This document shows positions 26,349 to 37,206 of a stretch of 62,865 nucleotides of DNA, piece by piece. Positions within the stretch are counted from its first letter, which is position 1. Every line of letters begins with the position of its first letter. This DNA is from Streptacidiphilus jeojiense (GTDB lineage: Bacteria > Actinomycetota > Actinomycetes > Streptomycetales > Streptomycetaceae): contig NZ_JOEH01000041.1 of the NCBI RefSeq assembly GCF_000719095.1, positions 1-62,865 on the forward strand, in the 5' to 3' direction. The notes beneath the pieces were generated by a model that did not search any database, was not told where the DNA came from, and worked only from the letters and a program-made list of their open reading frames with translations. The translations under genes and the position numbers were made by a program.

Positions 26349-28102
26349 CAGTACTTACGCTCCATCGGCTGGTAGCGGGTCACCACGACCGGCTTGTAGT
26401 CCAGGCGGATGCTGGTGTTCCCATCGGCGTCCACCTCGCGGTACGCCATGGTGTGCTGCATGAAGTTGACGTCGTCACGGGTCGGGTAGTCCTCGCGGAA
26501 GTGACCGCCGCGGGACTCCTTGCGGGCCAGCCCGGACACCGCGGTGACCTCGGCCAGGTCGAGCAGGTTGCCCAGCTCCACGGCCTCCAGCAGGTCGGTG
26601 TTGAACCGCTTGCCCTTGTCCATCACCGAGATGTGCTTGTAGCGCTCCTTCAGCGCGGCGATGTCCTCCACCGCCTGCTTCAGGGTCGCCTCGGTGCGGT
26701 ACACCATCGAGTTGGTGTCCATGGACTGCTGCAGCTCGCTGCGGATGTCCGAGACGCGCTCGCTGCCGTTGCCGTTGCGGATCCGCTCCAGCTGCTCGAC
26801 GACCTGCTCGGCCGGGTTCTCCGGCAGCTCGACGTAGTCGGCGGTGGCGGCGTACTCGGCGGCGGCGATGCCGGCCCGGCGGCCGAACACGTTGATGTCC
26901 AGCAGCGAGTTGGTGCCCAGCCGGTTGGCGCCGTGCACCGACACGCAGGCCACCTCGCCCGCGGCGTAGAGGCCGGGGACGACGGTGTCGTTGTCCAGCA
27001 GCACCTCGCCCTGGACGTTGGTGGGGATGCCGCCCATGGCGTAGTGCGCGGTCGGCTGGATCGGGATCGGGTCCGTGTAGGGCTCGATGCCGAGGTAGGT
27101 GCGCGCGAACTCGGTGATGTCCGGGAGCTTGGCGTCCAGCTGCTCCGGCGGAAGGTGCGTCAGGTCCAGGTAGACGTGGTCGCCGTCCAGGCCGCAGCCG
27201 CGGCCCTCGCGGATCTCGGTGTAGATCGCCCGGGAGACGACGTCACGCGAGGCCAGGTCCTTCATGACCGGCGCGTACTTCTCCATGAAGCGCTCGCCGT
27301 CCTTGTTGCGGAGGATGCCGCCCTCACCGCGGGCGCCCTCCGTCAGCAGGATGCCCATGCGCCAGATGCCCGTCGGGTGGAACTGGAAGAACTCCATGTC
27401 CTCCAGCGGCAGCCCGCGCCGGAACGCGGCGGCCTGGCCGTCGCCGGTCAGGGTGTGCGCGTTGGAGGTGACCTTGAAGAACTTGCCGTTGCCGCCGGAG
27501 GCGAAGATCACGGCCTTGGCCTGGAAGACGTGGATCTCGCCGGTGGCCAGCTCGTAGGCGACCACGCCGGCCGTCCGCTTGACCCCGTCGACCTCGGCCA
27601 GCAGCAGGTCCAGGACGTAGAACTCGTTGAAGAACTCCACGCCCTCCTTGACGCAGTTCTGGTAGAGCGTCTGGAGGATCATGTGACCGGTGCGGTCGGC
27701 CGCGTAGCAGGAGCGGCGCACCGCCGCCTTGCCGTGGTCGCGGGTGTGCCCGCCGAAGCGGCGCTGGTCGATCCTGCCCTCGGGGGTCCGGTTGAACGGG
27801 AGGCCCATCTTCTCCAGGTCGAGGACCGCGTCGATGGCCTCCTTCGCCAGGATCTCGGCGGCGTCCTGGTCGACCAGGTAGTCACCGCCCTTGACGGTGT
27901 CGAAGGTGTGCCACTCCCAGTTGTCCTCCTCGACGTTGGCCAGTGCGGCGGCCATGCCGCCCTGGGCCGCGCCGGTGTGGGACCGGGTGGGGTAGAGCTT
28001 GGTCAGCACGGCGGTGCGGCTGCGCTTGGTCGACTCGATGGCCGCGCGCATTCCGGCGCCGCCGGCGCCGACGATGACGGTGTCGTACTTGTGTACCTGC
28101 AT
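26348..28102 (-). CDS. sdhA: Succinate dehydrogenase flavoprotein subunit
   Basis: The 584-residue catalytic subunit oxidises succinate to fumarate. It has the FAD dinucleotide motif '[17 protein letters not shown]', the covalent-FAD His in '[11 protein letters not shown]', and the active-site 'HPTGIW' and '[13 protein letters not shown]' segments. Full length for the family. It starts 28 bases downstream of the sdhD stop and overlaps sdhB. Confidence 0.97.
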   Translation of the reverse strand: MQVHKYDTVIVGAGGAGMRAAIESTKRSRTAVLTKLYPTRSHTGAAQGGMAAALANVEEDNWEWHTFDTVKGGDYLVDQDAAEILAKEAIDAVLDLEKMGLPFNRTPEGRIDQRRFGGHTRDHGKAAVRRSCYAADRTGHMILQTLYQNCVKEGVEFFNEFYVLDLLLAEVDGVKRTAGVVAYELATGEIHVFQAKAVIFASGGNGKFFKVTSNAHTLTGDGQAAAFRRGLPLEDMEFFQFHPTGIWRMGILLTEGARGEGGILRNKDGERFMEKYAPVMKDLASRDVVSRAIYTEIREGRGCGLDGDHVYLDLTHLPPEQLDAKLPDITEFARTYLGIEPYTDPIPIQPTAHYAMGGIPTNVQGEVLLDNDTVVPGLYAAGEVACVSVHGANRLGTNSLLDINVFGRRAGIAAAEYAATADYVELPENPAEQVVEQLERIRNGNGSERVSDIRSELQQSMDTNSMVYRTEATLKQAVEDIAALKERYKHISVMDKGKRFNTDLLEAVELGNLLDLAEVTAVSGLARKESRGGHFREDYPTRDDVNFMQHTMAYREVDADGNTSIRLDYKPVVVTRYQPMERKY

Positions 28103-28130
28103 GTCAGTCTGCTGCCTCGTCCGTCCGCGC

Positions 28131-28607
28131 TCAGCTGATGTTCGGGTCGAAGGTGAAGATCACCAGGGTGCCCAGCAGCACGGTGAAGACCGTGGCGGTC
28201 ACCAGCAGGACCTTCAACCAGAAACGGGTGGTGTCGCGCTCCGCGTAGTCGTTGATGACCGTGCGCATGCCGTTCGCGCCGTGGAGCATCGCCAGCCACA
28301 GCATCAGCAGGTCCCAGCCCTGCCAGAACGGGGACGCCCAGCGGCCCGCGACGAAGGCGAAGCTGATCTTGGTGACGCCGCCGTCCAGGATCAGCTGGAT
28401 GATCAGGTGACCCAGCACCAGGAACACCAGCACCACGCCGGACAGGCGCATGAACAGCCAGGCCAGCATCTCGAAGTTGGTCCGAGACTTGCGGCCGGTC
28501 CTCTTGGTGCGGGTGCGCGGGGGCTCGATCAGAAAGGCCGAGGGGTCCGTCGGCCGATCGTTGGTGAGCTCGACGCCGGAGATGGAGCCAGTGGTTTCAA
28601 TAGCCAT
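28131..28607 (-). CDS. sdhD: Succinate dehydrogenase hydrophobic anchor subunit
   Basis: The 158-residue protein has three membrane helices. The His of 'LGHLIIQLI' and '[13 protein letters not shown]' are the likely haem and quinone-site elements. A hydrophilic N-terminal extension of about 45 residues precedes the first helix, as in other streptomycete SdhD proteins. Start at 28607, 8 bases after the sdhC stop. Confidence 0.92.
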   Translation of the reverse strand: MAIETTGSISGVELTNDRPTDPSAFLIEPPRTRTKRTGRKSRTNFEMLAWLFMRLSGVVLVFLVLGHLIIQLILDGGVTKISFAFVAGRWASPFWQGWDLLMLWLAMLHGANGMRTVINDYAERDTTRFWLKVLLVTATVFTVLLGTLVIFTFDPNIS

Positions 28608-28615
28608 TTCTCGCC

Positions 28616-28993
28616 TCACCCGAACCAGTTGCGGAGGGTTTCCTGCAGGATCGGGTAGAAGGCACCAGCCATCAGCACGACCCACACGGTCACTACGGTC
28701 CAGAGCATCTGGCGCTGGTACTTCGGGCCCTTGGCCCAGAAGTCCACCGCGATGACCCGCAGGCCGTTCAGCGCGTGGAACAGGATGGCGGCCGTCAGGC
28801 CGTACTCCATCAGGTTGACGGGCCAGGTCTTGTACGTCGCGATCGTGCTGTTGTAGGCCTGCGGTGAGACCCGGACAAGAGCGGTGTCGAGGACGTGGGC
28901 GAACAGGAAGAAGAAGATGAGGACGCCGGTGACTCGATGAGCCACCCACGACCACATGCCTTCCCGGCCGCGGTACAGCGTTCCAGCCGGCAC
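28616..28993 (-). CDS. sdhC: Succinate dehydrogenase cytochrome b556 subunit
   Basis: The 125-residue three-helix anchor has 'MWSWVAHRVTGVLIFFFLFAHVLDTAL' and 'FHALNGLRVIAVDF', the Ser/Arg/His pattern that binds haem b and quinone. I place the start at GTG 28993, with GGAGGG 8 bases upstream; an upstream in-frame ATG exists but would add an unusual Ala/Pro-rich leader. It is the first gene of sdhCDAB. Confidence 0.93.
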   Translation of the reverse strand: MPAGTLYRGREGMWSWVAHRVTGVLIFFFLFAHVLDTALVRVSPQAYNSTIATYKTWPVNLMEYGLTAAILFHALNGLRVIAVDFWAKGPKYQRQMLWTVVTVWVVLMAGAFYPILQETLRNWFG

Positions 28994-29305
28994 GGAACAA
29001 CCCTCCGGAAGCGGGGCGGGGGCTCGGCCGGCATCAGTGTCGGTCGTCAGCCCGGCCGGGTATGGTCCACCGGCCCCGGCCATCGTAGCCACGGGAACCG
29101 GCGGTCAGCCCGCCGGGGGTCGACCGGATGATCAAACAGCCCTGCCCGGCGTAACGGCCGCCCGGGTCGGCGGCCCGCTCCGGCCGTCGCCCCGTGCCGG
29201 ATCCGCGCCTCGGCCTGCGGCGCACCCGCGCCGGCGGGCTCCGGTCCAGGTCAGCCGGGACACGCCGCGGCCCGCCGGGGTGTGGGGGAGATCACCCCCG
29301 TTGTC
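28994..29305. promoter_or_regulatory. sdh promoter region
   Basis: These 312 bases lie between the sdhC start and the end of the OHCU-decarboxylase-like gene. On the minus strand TACGAT (29087-29082) is the best -10 candidate, giving an sdhC leader of about 85 bases. I saw no clear terminator for the upstream gene, so read-through into sdh is possible. Confidence 0.4.
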
Positions 29306-29986
29306 TCACGATGCCGCCGAGGCGTGAGACGCCACCAGATGCTCCAGCCGGTGCAGGGCGATCCGGCGCAGTTCCTCGGCCGCCGTACTGCGCTCCTCGT
29401 CGGGGTCGTTGCCGAGCCGGGCGCGCAGGCTGACCAGGACCTGGTCCAGCATCTCCTCGGCCGGGCAGTCGTCCAGGCTGACCACGAAGACATGGCCGAA
29501 GCGCGCCTCGTAGGCGGCGTGGGCCGCCTGCAGCGCGGTGTGCGCGGCCTGGCTGCCGGGCGCCCGCATCCCCAGCAGCGGCTGGGGCATGCTGCTCTCG
29601 TCCGCCAGAGCCTCCGTCAGATCGGTGTGGGACAGGTCGTAGGAGGCCTCGCTGGCGGCGGCCAGCAGCGAGGACACGGTCGGGTAGGGACGGTGCACGG
29701 CCAGCCGCAGGGCCCAGCGGCGGCTGCCGCAGCAGGCCAGCAGCGCCTCCTCGGCCGCGCCGAAGTCCGCGTCGTTGAAGCGCCGCAGCCCCGACGGCAG
29801 CCCGGACACCGCCACCACCGGACCGGCGACCTGACCGGGGGTCGGCTCGACGGCGGGTGCTGCGGCGGGGGGCATGCTGTCGGCGGGCTTGTTGTCCGGT
29901 TTCGGCTGCGCCGGGATGTCGCCGGTCAGCGGGTCCTCCTCGGTCGAACGGGGTGAGGGCGCTTGGAGACTGGTGCGGTTCGCCAT
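29306..29986 (-). CDS. OHCU decarboxylase-like protein (urate catabolism)
   Basis: The 226-residue protein has a Pro-rich unstructured N-terminus of about 65 residues followed by a helical domain with 'RFNDADFGAAEEALLACC', 'HTALQAAHAAYEARFGHVFVVSL' and 'RLGNDPDEERSTAAEELRRIALHRLEHLV'. This fits 2-oxo-4-hydroxy-4-carboxy-5-ureidoimidazoline decarboxylases, which make S-allantoin from the uricase/HIU-hydrolase product. No other urate genes are adjacent, so the assignment rests on sequence pattern alone. Confidence 0.7.
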   Translation of the reverse strand: MANRTSLQAPSPRSTEEDPLTGDIPAQPKPDNKPADSMPPAAAPAVEPTPGQVAGPVVAVSGLPSGLRRFNDADFGAAEEALLACCGSRRWALRLAVHRPYPTVSSLLAAASEASYDLSHTDLTEALADESSMPQPLLGMRAPGSQAAHTALQAAHAAYEARFGHVFVVSLDDCPAEEMLDQVLVSLRARLGNDPDEERSTAAEELRRIALHRLEHLVASHASAAS

Positions 29987-30119
29987 GCCCCTCTTCTAAG
30001 GGCACCGACGGTGGAGCGACAGGACCGGTTGCGTGGCGCGGATGGGGCTGCGGGGCCGCCTGAGCACCCGGAGGCCTTGCGGGGCAAGGCTCTCCGAGTC
30101 TGCGGCACGGTTTTCCCAG

Positions 30120-30149
30120 AGATAAGGATTCACTCGAATCGGCTATCAA
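30120..30149 (-). promoter_or_regulatory. Candidate sigma-70-type promoter TTGATA-N18-TTATCT
   Basis: On the minus strand TTGATA and TTATCT are separated by 18 bases in a locally AT-rich stretch. It would start a leader of about 125 bases for the gene that begins at 29986, including a small hairpin (GCCTTG/CAAGGC). Confidence 0.45.
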
Positions 30150-30222
30150 GTCGAGACCCTTACCGCCGAATGATGGGACGGCTTCGTACGGGTGAACGAG
30201 GCTCGTCGGCCGTCGCGGACGG

Positions 30223-30993
30223 CTAGGGCTTGCGGGCGACCTTGTGCGCGGCCGCCTGCGCGAGCGGACGGACCACCAGCAGGTCCACGTTGACGTGCGC
30301 GGGACGGGTGACCGTCCAGGCGATGGTGTCGGCGACGTCGTCGGCGGTGAGCGGCTCGGCCACGCCGGCGTAGACCGAGGCGGCCTTGTCGGCGTCGCCG
30401 CCGAAGCGGGTGAGGGCGAACTCGTCGGTCCGCACCATGCCGGGGGCGATCTCGATCACCCGGACCGGTTCGCCGACCAGTTCGAGCCGCAGCGTGCCGG
30501 CGATGGCGTGCGCGCCGGCCTTGGCCGCGACGTAGCCGCCGCCGCCCTCGTAGGGGACGAAGGCCGCGGTGGAGGAGAGCACCAGCACCGTCCCCGCCCC
30601 CGTCTCGGCCCCGCCGGCCCGCAGCGCGGGCAGCAGCGCCTGGGTCATGTGCAGCACGCCGAGCACGTTGACCTCGTACATCCGGCGCCAGTCGGCCGGG
30701 TCGCCGTCGGCGACGGACTCCGCGCCGAAGGCTCCGCCGGCATTGTTGACCAGCACGTCGACCCGGTCCAGGGAGGCCGCGAAGGCGTCCACGGCGGCAC
30801 GGTCGGTGACGTCGAGGACATGGGCGGAGGCCGCCGCGCCGATCTCCTTCGCCAGTGCCTCGATCCGCTCGGCCCGGCGGGCCACCAGCACCACCCGGAA
30901 CCCCTCCGCCGCGAGCCGCCGCGCGGTGGCGGCGCCGATGCCGCTGCTGGCGCCGGTCACCACGGCGACCTGTTCGATGTGCTGACCTGCCAT
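30223..30993 (-). CDS. Short-chain dehydrogenase/reductase
   Basis: The 256-residue classical SDR has 'VVTGASSGIGAATARRL' (cofactor), 'NNAGG', catalytic Ser in 'LSSTAAF' and 'YVAAKAGA' (Tyr-X3-Lys). It resembles YdfG-type NADP-dependent hydroxy-acid or 3-hydroxypropionate dehydrogenases. Start 30993 has GGAGGAG 7-8 bases upstream. The stop codon lies in a small hairpin (GCCGTC/GACGGC). Substrate unknown. Confidence 0.8.
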   Translation of the reverse strand: MAGQHIEQVAVVTGASSGIGAATARRLAAEGFRVVLVARRAERIEALAKEIGAAASAHVLDVTDRAAVDAFAASLDRVDVLVNNAGGAFGAESVADGDPADWRRMYEVNVLGVLHMTQALLPALRAGGAETGAGTVLVLSSTAAFVPYEGGGGYVAAKAGAHAIAGTLRLELVGEPVRVIEIAPGMVRTDEFALTRFGGDADKAASVYAGVAEPLTADDVADTIAWTVTRPAHVNVDLLVVRPLAQAAAHKVARKP

Positions 30994-31348
30994 GTCCTGA
31001 CTCCTCCGGTCTCGTGCCCGTGCCCGGATCATCGTAGGCGGCGGGTCCGACAGCGGGTCCGACAGCGGTCCGACAGCGGGGGGACCCCTTCGGCCGACGC
31101 CGCGTCAGTACGGCCTCCTTCCCCGCGCGGTGACCGCTGCGTGATCCAGATCACCGGCGAGCGGGCGTGTCCTGGGGGGCGGACGATCGTTTGGCCGACT
31201 GTCCGGGTCAAGCAGGCGGGGAGCGAACCATATGTCATACCCAGCGACGGCCGGTCCAAGCGCCGGGCGGGCGGGTTCCTCCCCGTTCGGCGGTAACGAT
31301 TCCGGAGATCTCCTGCCCCAGCCGCCCCAGGGTCGTAGGCTCGTTGAG
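30994..31348. promoter_or_regulatory. Divergent regulatory region with 12-bp direct repeats and a GTGATC dyad
   Basis: This 355-base gap has no gene. Next to the SDR -10 box (minus-strand TACGAT at 31036-31031) are three direct repeats of GCGGGTCCGACA (31041-31052, 31053-31064 and a copy lacking one base at 31065-31075). A perfect dyad GTGATC-CA-GATCAC lies at 31141-31154. These look like binding sites for one or two unknown regulators. The GTG-N8-CAC outline of the dyad is Crp-like but lacks the inner G. Confidence 0.4.
31336..31341 (+). promoter_or_regulatory. -10 box TAGGCT, likely leaderless promoter
   Basis: TAGGCT lies 7 bases before GTG 31349 and there is no ribosome-binding site, which supports that start for the amidohydrolase. 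Confidence 0.45.
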
Positions 31349-32581
31349 GTGAGCCAGTCAGTTGACGGTGCGTCCGCCTCCCCGCAGAAGTCCCTTCCCA
31401 CCTCTCCCTTTCGCGCGCGCGTGCGAGCCCTGCTGCCGGAGCTGATCGAGGTGCGCCGGGACCTGCACCGGCACCCGGAGCTCGGCCGGCAGGAGGTCCG
31501 CACCACCGCCCTGCTGAAGGAGCGGCTGGAGCAGGCCGGGCTCCAGCCCTGGGTGCTCCCCGGCGGCACCGGACTGATCTGCGACCTGGTCCCGGAGGGG
31601 GCCGCGGCCGACGCCCCGTTCCTGGCCTTCAGGGCCGACATCGACGCGCTGCCGATCGAGGACGCCAAGCCGGACACCGTCCCCTACCGCTCCACGGTCC
31701 CGGGCCGTACCCACGCCTGCGGTCATGACCTGCACACCTCGATCGTGCTGGGCCTCGGCCTGCTGCTCGCCGAGGAGCGCAGCGCCGGCCGGCTGGCCCG
31801 TCCGGTGCGGCTGATCTTCCAGCCCGCCGAGGAGGTCATGCCCGGCGGCGCGCTGGACGTGATCGCGGCCGGCGGGATGGAGCGGGTCGAGCGGATCTTC
31901 GCGGTGCACTGCGACCCCAAGGTCGACGTCGGCCGGATCGGGCTCAAGGTCGGCGCGATCACCTCCGCCTGCGACCGGCTGGAGATCACCCTGGACGGCC
32001 CCGGCGGCCACACCGCCCGCCCGCACCTGACCACCGACCTGGTCGGTGCGGTGGCCGGCACCGCGGTCGAGCTGCCGGGACTGCTCGGACGCCGGATGGA
32101 CCCGCGCTGGGGCGTCAGCCTGGTGTGGGGGCGGATCGCCTCCGGCTCGGCGGCCAATGTCATCCCCCAGCGCGCCGAACTGGAGGGCACGGTCCGCTGC
32201 CTGGAGCTGGACGGCTGGCGCGAGGCGCCGGGCGCGATCGAGGAGCTGGTCGGCCAGATCGCCGAGACGTACCGGGCCAAGTGGGTGCTCGACTACCACC
32301 GGGGCGTCCCCCCGGTGGTGAACGAGGCGGTCTCGGTGGGGATGCTCAGCGAGGCCATGGACCGCTGCTTCGGCCCCGGGCAGGTCGAGGGCACCGAGCA
32401 GAGCCTCGGCGGCGAGGACTTCTCCTGGTACCTGGAGCAGGCCCCCGGCGCGCTGGCCCGACTGGGCGTCCGTGGGCTCGACGAGTCGGGCTCCCGGGAC
32501 CTGCACCAGGGAACCTTCGACGCCGACGAGGGCGCCATCGGCGTGGCTCTGGAGCTGTTCACCGCGCTTGTGCTGGGATGA
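31349..32581 (+). CDS. M20 family amidohydrolase
   Basis: The 410-residue protein is a metallopeptidase-like hydrolase of the IAA-amino-acid/N-acyl-amino-acid amidohydrolase type: 'RRDLHRHPELG', 'FRADIDALPI', 'HACGHDLHTS', 'PAEEVMPGG' and 'EQSLGGEDFSWYL' supply the two-metal site and lid domain. It hydrolyses an N-acyl or N-carbamoyl amino compound in the cytoplasm; the substrate cannot be read from sequence. GTG start chosen from the -10 box position. Confidence 0.85.
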   Translation: MSQSVDGASASPQKSLPTSPFRARVRALLPELIEVRRDLHRHPELGRQEVRTTALLKERLEQAGLQPWVLPGGTGLICDLVPEGAAADAPFLAFRADIDALPIEDAKPDTVPYRSTVPGRTHACGHDLHTSIVLGLGLLLAEERSAGRLARPVRLIFQPAEEVMPGGALDVIAAGGMERVERIFAVHCDPKVDVGRIGLKVGAITSACDRLEITLDGPGGHTARPHLTTDLVGAVAGTAVELPGLLGRRMDPRWGVSLVWGRIASGSAANVIPQRAELEGTVRCLELDGWREAPGAIEELVGQIAETYRAKWVLDYHRGVPPVVNEAVSVGMLSEAMDRCFGPGQVEGTEQSLGGEDFSWYLEQAPGALARLGVRGLDESGSRDLHQGTFDADEGAIGVALELFTALVLG

Positions 32582-32686
32582 TGCACAACCGGCGAACAAG
32601 AGGGGCCGGGTAGCCCGCAAACGCACTCCGCAAGGGTGGATTGCGACGATCTGATAACGCCCAGGCGTACGTAACACAATCGTGTT

Positions 32687-32702
32687 CTACGCGCGTTAAC
32701 GT
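32687..32702 (+). promoter_or_regulatory. Operator-like CTACGCGCGTTA plus -10 TAACGT, nucleoside importer promoter
   Basis: CTACGCGCGTTA (32687-32698) matches the perfect palindrome CTACGCGCGTAG at ten of twelve bases and overlaps TAACGT (32697-32702), a -10 candidate. It is upstream of the BMP lipoprotein/ABC operon, with a leader of about 50 bases and a GGGAGGA ribosome-binding site. It is the weakest of the five sites. Confidence 0.5.
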
Positions 32703-32755
32703 CGCATTCAATCCGCGCCGGACCGGTGCGCGGGCTCTTGTCGGGAGGAACTGTG

Positions 32756-33871
32756 ATGAGGAAGCCCCTCGCGCTGGTGGCGGTAGCGGCAGCGGTCGCG
32801 CTGACGGCGACGGCCTGTGGATCGAAGCCCGTTTCGACGTCGGGTTCGGGCTCCAGCTCGTCCGCCGCAACTGGTTCCAGCACCGCCGCCGGCGCCGCCT
32901 TCAAGGCCTGCATGGTCACCGACACCGGCGGTCTGGACGACCACTCCTTCAACGCCGAGTCCTGGGCCGGCATGCAGGACGCGGCCAAGGCCGACCCCAA
33001 CATCACCGTGCAGAACGCCACCTCCGCCACGGAGAACGACTACGCCAGCAACATCGCCGGCTTCGTCTCGGCCGGCTGCAAGATGATCGTCACCGTCGGC
33101 TTCGCGATGAACGACGCGACCGTCGCCTCGGCCAAGAAGAACACCAGCCAGAACTACGCCATCGTCGACAACTCGTCGACCGGCTCGCAGATCAAGGGCC
33201 TGGAGTTCAACACCGCCCAGGGCGCCTTCCTCGGCGGCTACTTCGCCGCGGCGGAGACCAAGACCGGCAAGGTCGCGACCTTCGGTGGCGCCAACTACCC
33301 GACCGTGACCGTCTACATGGACGGCTTCTGGGAGGGCGTGCAGTACTACAACCAGAAGCACGGCACCAAGGTCCAGGTCCTCGGCTGGGACGAGAACAAG
33401 CCGAAGAGCGGCACCTTCGACCCGACCCAGAGCTTCACCGACCAGGCCGGCGGCAAGCAGATCGCGGCCACCTTCCAGGCCCAGGGCGCGGACATCATCT
33501 TCCCGGTCGCCGGCGGCACCGGCATCGGCGCGCTCGCCCAGGCCAAGGCCAGCGGCGGCAAGCTGAACGCCATCTGGGTCGACGACGACGGCGCGATCTC
33601 CAACTCCGCCTACGCCTCGGTCATCATGACCTCGGTGACCAAGGGCATCGCCAGCGCGGTCACCTCGGTCGTCACCGACTCCGCCAAGGGCACCTTCTCC
33701 TCGACCCCGTACATCGGCACCCTGGCCAACGACGGCACCGGCCTGGCCCCGTACCACGACTTCCAGTCGAAGGTCCCGGCCACGCTGACCACCGAGCTGG
33801 CCCAGGTCAAGCAGGACATCATCAGCGGCACCATCAAGATCACCTCGAAGAACCAGCCCACCGCCGGCTGA
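32756..33871 (+). CDS. BMP/PnrA-family nucleoside-binding lipoprotein
   Basis: The 371-residue precursor has a lipoprotein signal with lipobox TATAC-G and a Ser-rich linker. The binding fold starts with 'KACMVTDTGGLDDHSFN', the purine-nucleoside receptor motif of the BMP/PnrA/TmpC family, and includes 'ATFGGANYPTVTVYMDGFWEGV'. It captures nucleosides outside the membrane for the ABC importer encoded next. GGGAGGA lies 8 bases upstream of the ATG. A terminator-like hairpin follows, which would keep the receptor more abundant than the transporter. Confidence 0.92.
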   Translation: MRKPLALVAVAAAVALTATACGSKPVSTSGSGSSSSAATGSSTAAGAAFKACMVTDTGGLDDHSFNAESWAGMQDAAKADPNITVQNATSATENDYASNIAGFVSAGCKMIVTVGFAMNDATVASAKKNTSQNYAIVDNSSTGSQIKGLEFNTAQGAFLGGYFAAAETKTGKVATFGGANYPTVTVYMDGFWEGVQYYNQKHGTKVQVLGWDENKPKSGTFDPTQSFTDQAGGKQIAATFQAQGADIIFPVAGGTGIGALAQAKASGGKLNAIWVDDDGAISNSAYASVIMTSVTKGIASAVTSVVTDSAKGTFSSTPYIGTLANDGTGLAPYHDFQSKVPATLTTELAQVKQDIISGTIKITSKNQPTAG

Positions 33872-33888
33872 TCGAGGAGTTCCCCGGA

Positions 33889-33914
33889 GCGGGCGCGCCA
33901 CAGAGCGCGCCCGC
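33889..33914 (+). terminator. GC-rich hairpin after the lipoprotein gene
   Basis: GCGGGCGCGC and GCGCGCCCGC form a perfect 10-bp stem with loop CACAGA, followed by 'cccgttctt'. It sits inside the operon, so it probably acts as a partial terminator or mRNA 3'-end stabiliser. Confidence 0.6.
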
Positions 33915-34048
33915 CCCGTTCTTGTATCCGGCCTCCCTTAATCCCGTCCTCCCTGTCACCGTGGTCCGAGCGGCCCCGGGCAGCTTCCGCCGATCGGCAA
34001 TGATGCGCGGCGTGAGGGGTGCTGCGCCCCAAAAAATTTGGAGTTGAA

Positions 34049-35841
<1,793 letters not shown>

Positions 35842-35845
<4 letters not shown>

Positions 35846-37206
35846 CCACGCCCACCCCGGATCAGAGCGCAGCCAAGGACACACCCCCCGCGGAGGCCAC
35901 CGCCTCCGCGCCCGGGACCTCCGCGCCGCCGGCACCTGCGGCGGACCGCAGCTACGCCACCGTCATCCGCAACGTCTTCACCGCCGAGAACAGCGCCATG
36001 GTCACCTTCCTGGCCATCGTGCTCTCGCTACTCGTCGGCGCGGTGCTGATCGTGGTGTCGAACACCGCGACGATGGACAAGGCCGCCTACTTCTTCGCCA
36101 GCCCGGGCGACTTCCTCTCCTCCGCCTGGGACAACATCTCTAGCGCCTACTCCGCGCTGTTCAAGGGCGCGATCTTCGACCCGGCGACGGTGTCCGGCAC
36201 CCCGTCCCAGTTCTTCGGGCCGATCACCAACACCCTGGAGTACGCCACCCCGCTGATCTTCGGCGGTCTGGGCATCTCGGTCGCCTTCCGGGCCGGGATG
36301 TTCAACATCGGCGGCCAGGGCCAGACCATCATCGGCGCCATCTTCACCTCCTACGTGGCCTTCGAGTGGACCTCGCTGCCCGGCGCGCTGCACCTGATCG
36401 TCGCGGTGCTGGCGGGTCTGGTCGGCGGCATGCTCTTCGGCGGTGTGGTCGGCTGGCTCAAGGCCAAGCGGGGCGCGCACGAGGTGATCGTCACGATCAT
36501 GCTCAACTACGTGGCCTCGATGTTCCTGGTCGGCTGGGTACTGAAGAGCTCGCTGTTCCAGGACCCGAGCCACGCCGGCCAGTCGATCTCCAAGCCCGCC
36601 GAGGCGGACGCGGTGCTGCCGCACCTCTTCGGCTCCGGTCTGAACACCGACATCGGCCTGCTGCTCGCGCTGGCCGCGACCTTCGTGGTGGCCTGGTTCT
36701 TCAAGCGCTCCAAGCTCGGCTTCGAGGTGCGGGCCGTGGGCCTCACCCCGAGCGCCGCGCGGACCGCCGGAATCAAGGTCGGCCGGGTGCAGATCGCCTC
36801 GATGCTGATCTCCGGCGCGCTGATGGGCATGATCGGGGTGACCCAGACCCTCGGCCTGGCCAACCCCAACAACAACGCCATCGCCGGCAGCATCGACGCC
36901 GGCCTCGGCTTCACCGCGATCACCGTCGCGCTGCTCGGACGCACCCGGCCGTGGGGCGTGGTGCTGGCCGCACTGCTCTTCGGCGCGCTGCAGGCCGGCG
37001 GCTCGGCGATGCAGACCAACGCCCAGGTCTCGATCGAGATCATCACGGTGGTCCAGGCGCTGATCGTCATCTTCGTCGCCGCCCCCCGGCTGGTGAAGGA
37101 GATCTTCCGGCTCCGCGCCACCAAGATCGAGACCACGGCCGGTCCCCAGGCCACCCCGCCCAGCCCCGATCCCTTCCACACCACCACCGTCGGAGGCCAG
37201 GCATGA
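35842..37206 (+). CDS. Nucleoside ABC importer permease 1
   Basis: The 454-residue permease belongs to the BPD_transp_2 family. A Pro/Ala-rich cytoplasmic N-terminus of about 45 residues precedes about nine membrane segments. 'GGLGISVAFRAGMFNIGGQGQ' and 'GFEVRAVGLTPSAARTAGI' are family hallmarks; the latter contacts the ATPase. It overlaps the ATPase gene by 4 bases and the second permease gene by 4 bases. Confidence 0.92.

Noticed and set aside
30000..30222. Possible tRNA or small RNA gene in the gap upstream of the OHCU-like gene
   Set aside because: I could not fold a cloverleaf or find an anticodon arm; the region is better explained as a promoter and leader.
31141..31154. GTGATCCAGATCAC as a Crp site
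   Set aside because: The outline GTG-N8-CAC fits but the inner G of the streptomycete Crp consensus is missing, so I list it only as an unassigned dyad.
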